DNA from: an uncultured Rhodospirillales bacterium
Lineage (GTDB): Bacteria > Pseudomonadota > Alphaproteobacteria > Rhodospirillales > Casp-alpha2
DNA length: 5,620 bases
Assembly (NCBI GenBank): GCA_938074585.1
Contig: CALJEW010000383.1
Span: forward strand, 1-5,620
Direction of reading: 5' to 3'
Part shown: positions 5,444 to 5,620 of the stretch, piece after piece
Position numbering within the stretch: position 1 is the stretch's first letter
How the letters are laid out: each line of letters opens with the position of its first letter
Position numbers and translations under genes: made by a program
The notes under the pieces: model-generated
Seen by the model: only the letters and a program-made list of their open reading frames with translations
What the model was told of the DNA's origin: nothing
Database searches by the model: none

Positions 5444-5620
5444 AGGAGGTAATCATCTGACCATTTCAAGATTATAACAAAACTGATCGATGCGCTGGTT
5501 TCATCTCTTAATTTAAGATGAACGAAGTGGTATAAGAACGCAGGCCACATTAATAGCTCACCATTTCTTAGTAAAACGATGCTTTCTAAGTCTATATTAA
5601 TCAAATTTATGTTAATTATG
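5434..5620 (-). CDS. 2OG-Fe(II) oxygenase-like protein, C-terminal part
   Basis: On the minus strand a frame enters from the right edge and stays open for 61 codons to a TAA at 5436-5434; its start is outside the window. Counting from the edge, the residues include NGELLMWPAFLYHFV (19-33) and SASISFVIILKW (42-53). This matches the last two strands of the double-stranded beta-helix in 2-oxoglutarate/Fe(II) oxygenases: a glycine turn, a hydrophobic strand ending in Pro-x-x-x-x-His, and a final I-S-F strand. His31 would be the distal iron ligand. The usual arginine eleven residues later, as in the TPR protein at 438-1715, is replaced by serine (residue 42). It is convergent with modC, with the two stop codons 19 bp apart. 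The substrate is unknown, and the family call rests on one short C-terminal segment. Confidence 0.55.
   Translation of the reverse strand, partial: IININLINIDLESIVLLRNGELLMWPAFLYHFVHLKLRDETSASISFVIILKWSDDYLLKK

Noticed and set aside
5444..5450. Perfect Shine-Dalgarno AGGAGGT on the plus strand after modC, also resembling the complement of the 16S rRNA 3' end.
   Set aside because: No start codon with a usable frame follows at proper distance; every nearby frame stops within a few codons. The bases are explained as Tyr-Leu-Leu codons of the minus-strand gene.
5501..5521. Inverted repeat TCATCT / AGATGA with a TCTTAATTTAAGA core, whose 13-mer also occurs (as complement) at 1742-1754.
   Set aside because: The right copy lies within the coding frame of the minus-strand oxygenase-like gene, and the 13-mer is a near-palindrome of A and T that can easily occur twice by chance.

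Overview
The window looks like ordinary chromosome from an AT-rich alphaproteobacterium. The evidence is the family character of the proteins: an AapJ-type amino-acid binding protein start, a Zur-type Fur-family regulator, a stand-alone hisI, and a TPR protein opening with the MNRKERR-type start common in that class. No phage, insertion sequence, CRISPR array, rRNA or tRNA is visible. The genus cannot be named from the sequence.

Layout, left to right. Positions 1-129 (minus) hold the signal peptide and first mature residues of a periplasmic amino-acid-binding protein whose body lies outside the window. Positions 130-437 are a very AT-rich divergent intergenic region with several dyads and no recognisable gene. 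Positions 438-1715 (plus) encode a 425-residue protein with about five TPR units followed by a 2-oxoglutarate/Fe(II) oxygenase-like domain. Positions 1803-2303 (minus) are zur, the zinc-responsive repressor, convergent with the TPR gene. The 105 bp between zur and hisI contain a good sigma-70-type promoter for the plus strand and an imperfect Zur-box-like dyad covering its -35 element.

From 2409 to 5414 (plus) runs a tight cluster hisI-modA-modB-modC. It carries the histidine-pathway enzyme phosphoribosyl-AMP cyclohydrolase and then a complete high-affinity molybdate ABC importer (periplasmic ModA, membrane ModB, ATPase ModC). Spacing is 1 nt between hisI and modA, 13 nt between modA and the chosen TTG start of modB, and 7 nt between modB and modC, so one transcript is likely. 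An AT-only hairpin with a T-run overlaps the modC stop.

At the right edge, 5434-5620 (minus) holds an open reading frame of 61 codons plus stop that enters from outside the window. It reads as the C-terminal strand region of a second 2-oxoglutarate/Fe(II) oxygenase-like protein, and is easily missed because its start is outside.

The most interesting points are the possible Zur control of a hisI-modABC transcript, the unusual pairing of histidine synthesis with molybdate uptake, and the truncated oxygenase-like gene, which lacks the usual arginine of the co-substrate site. None amounts to a clearly new system.
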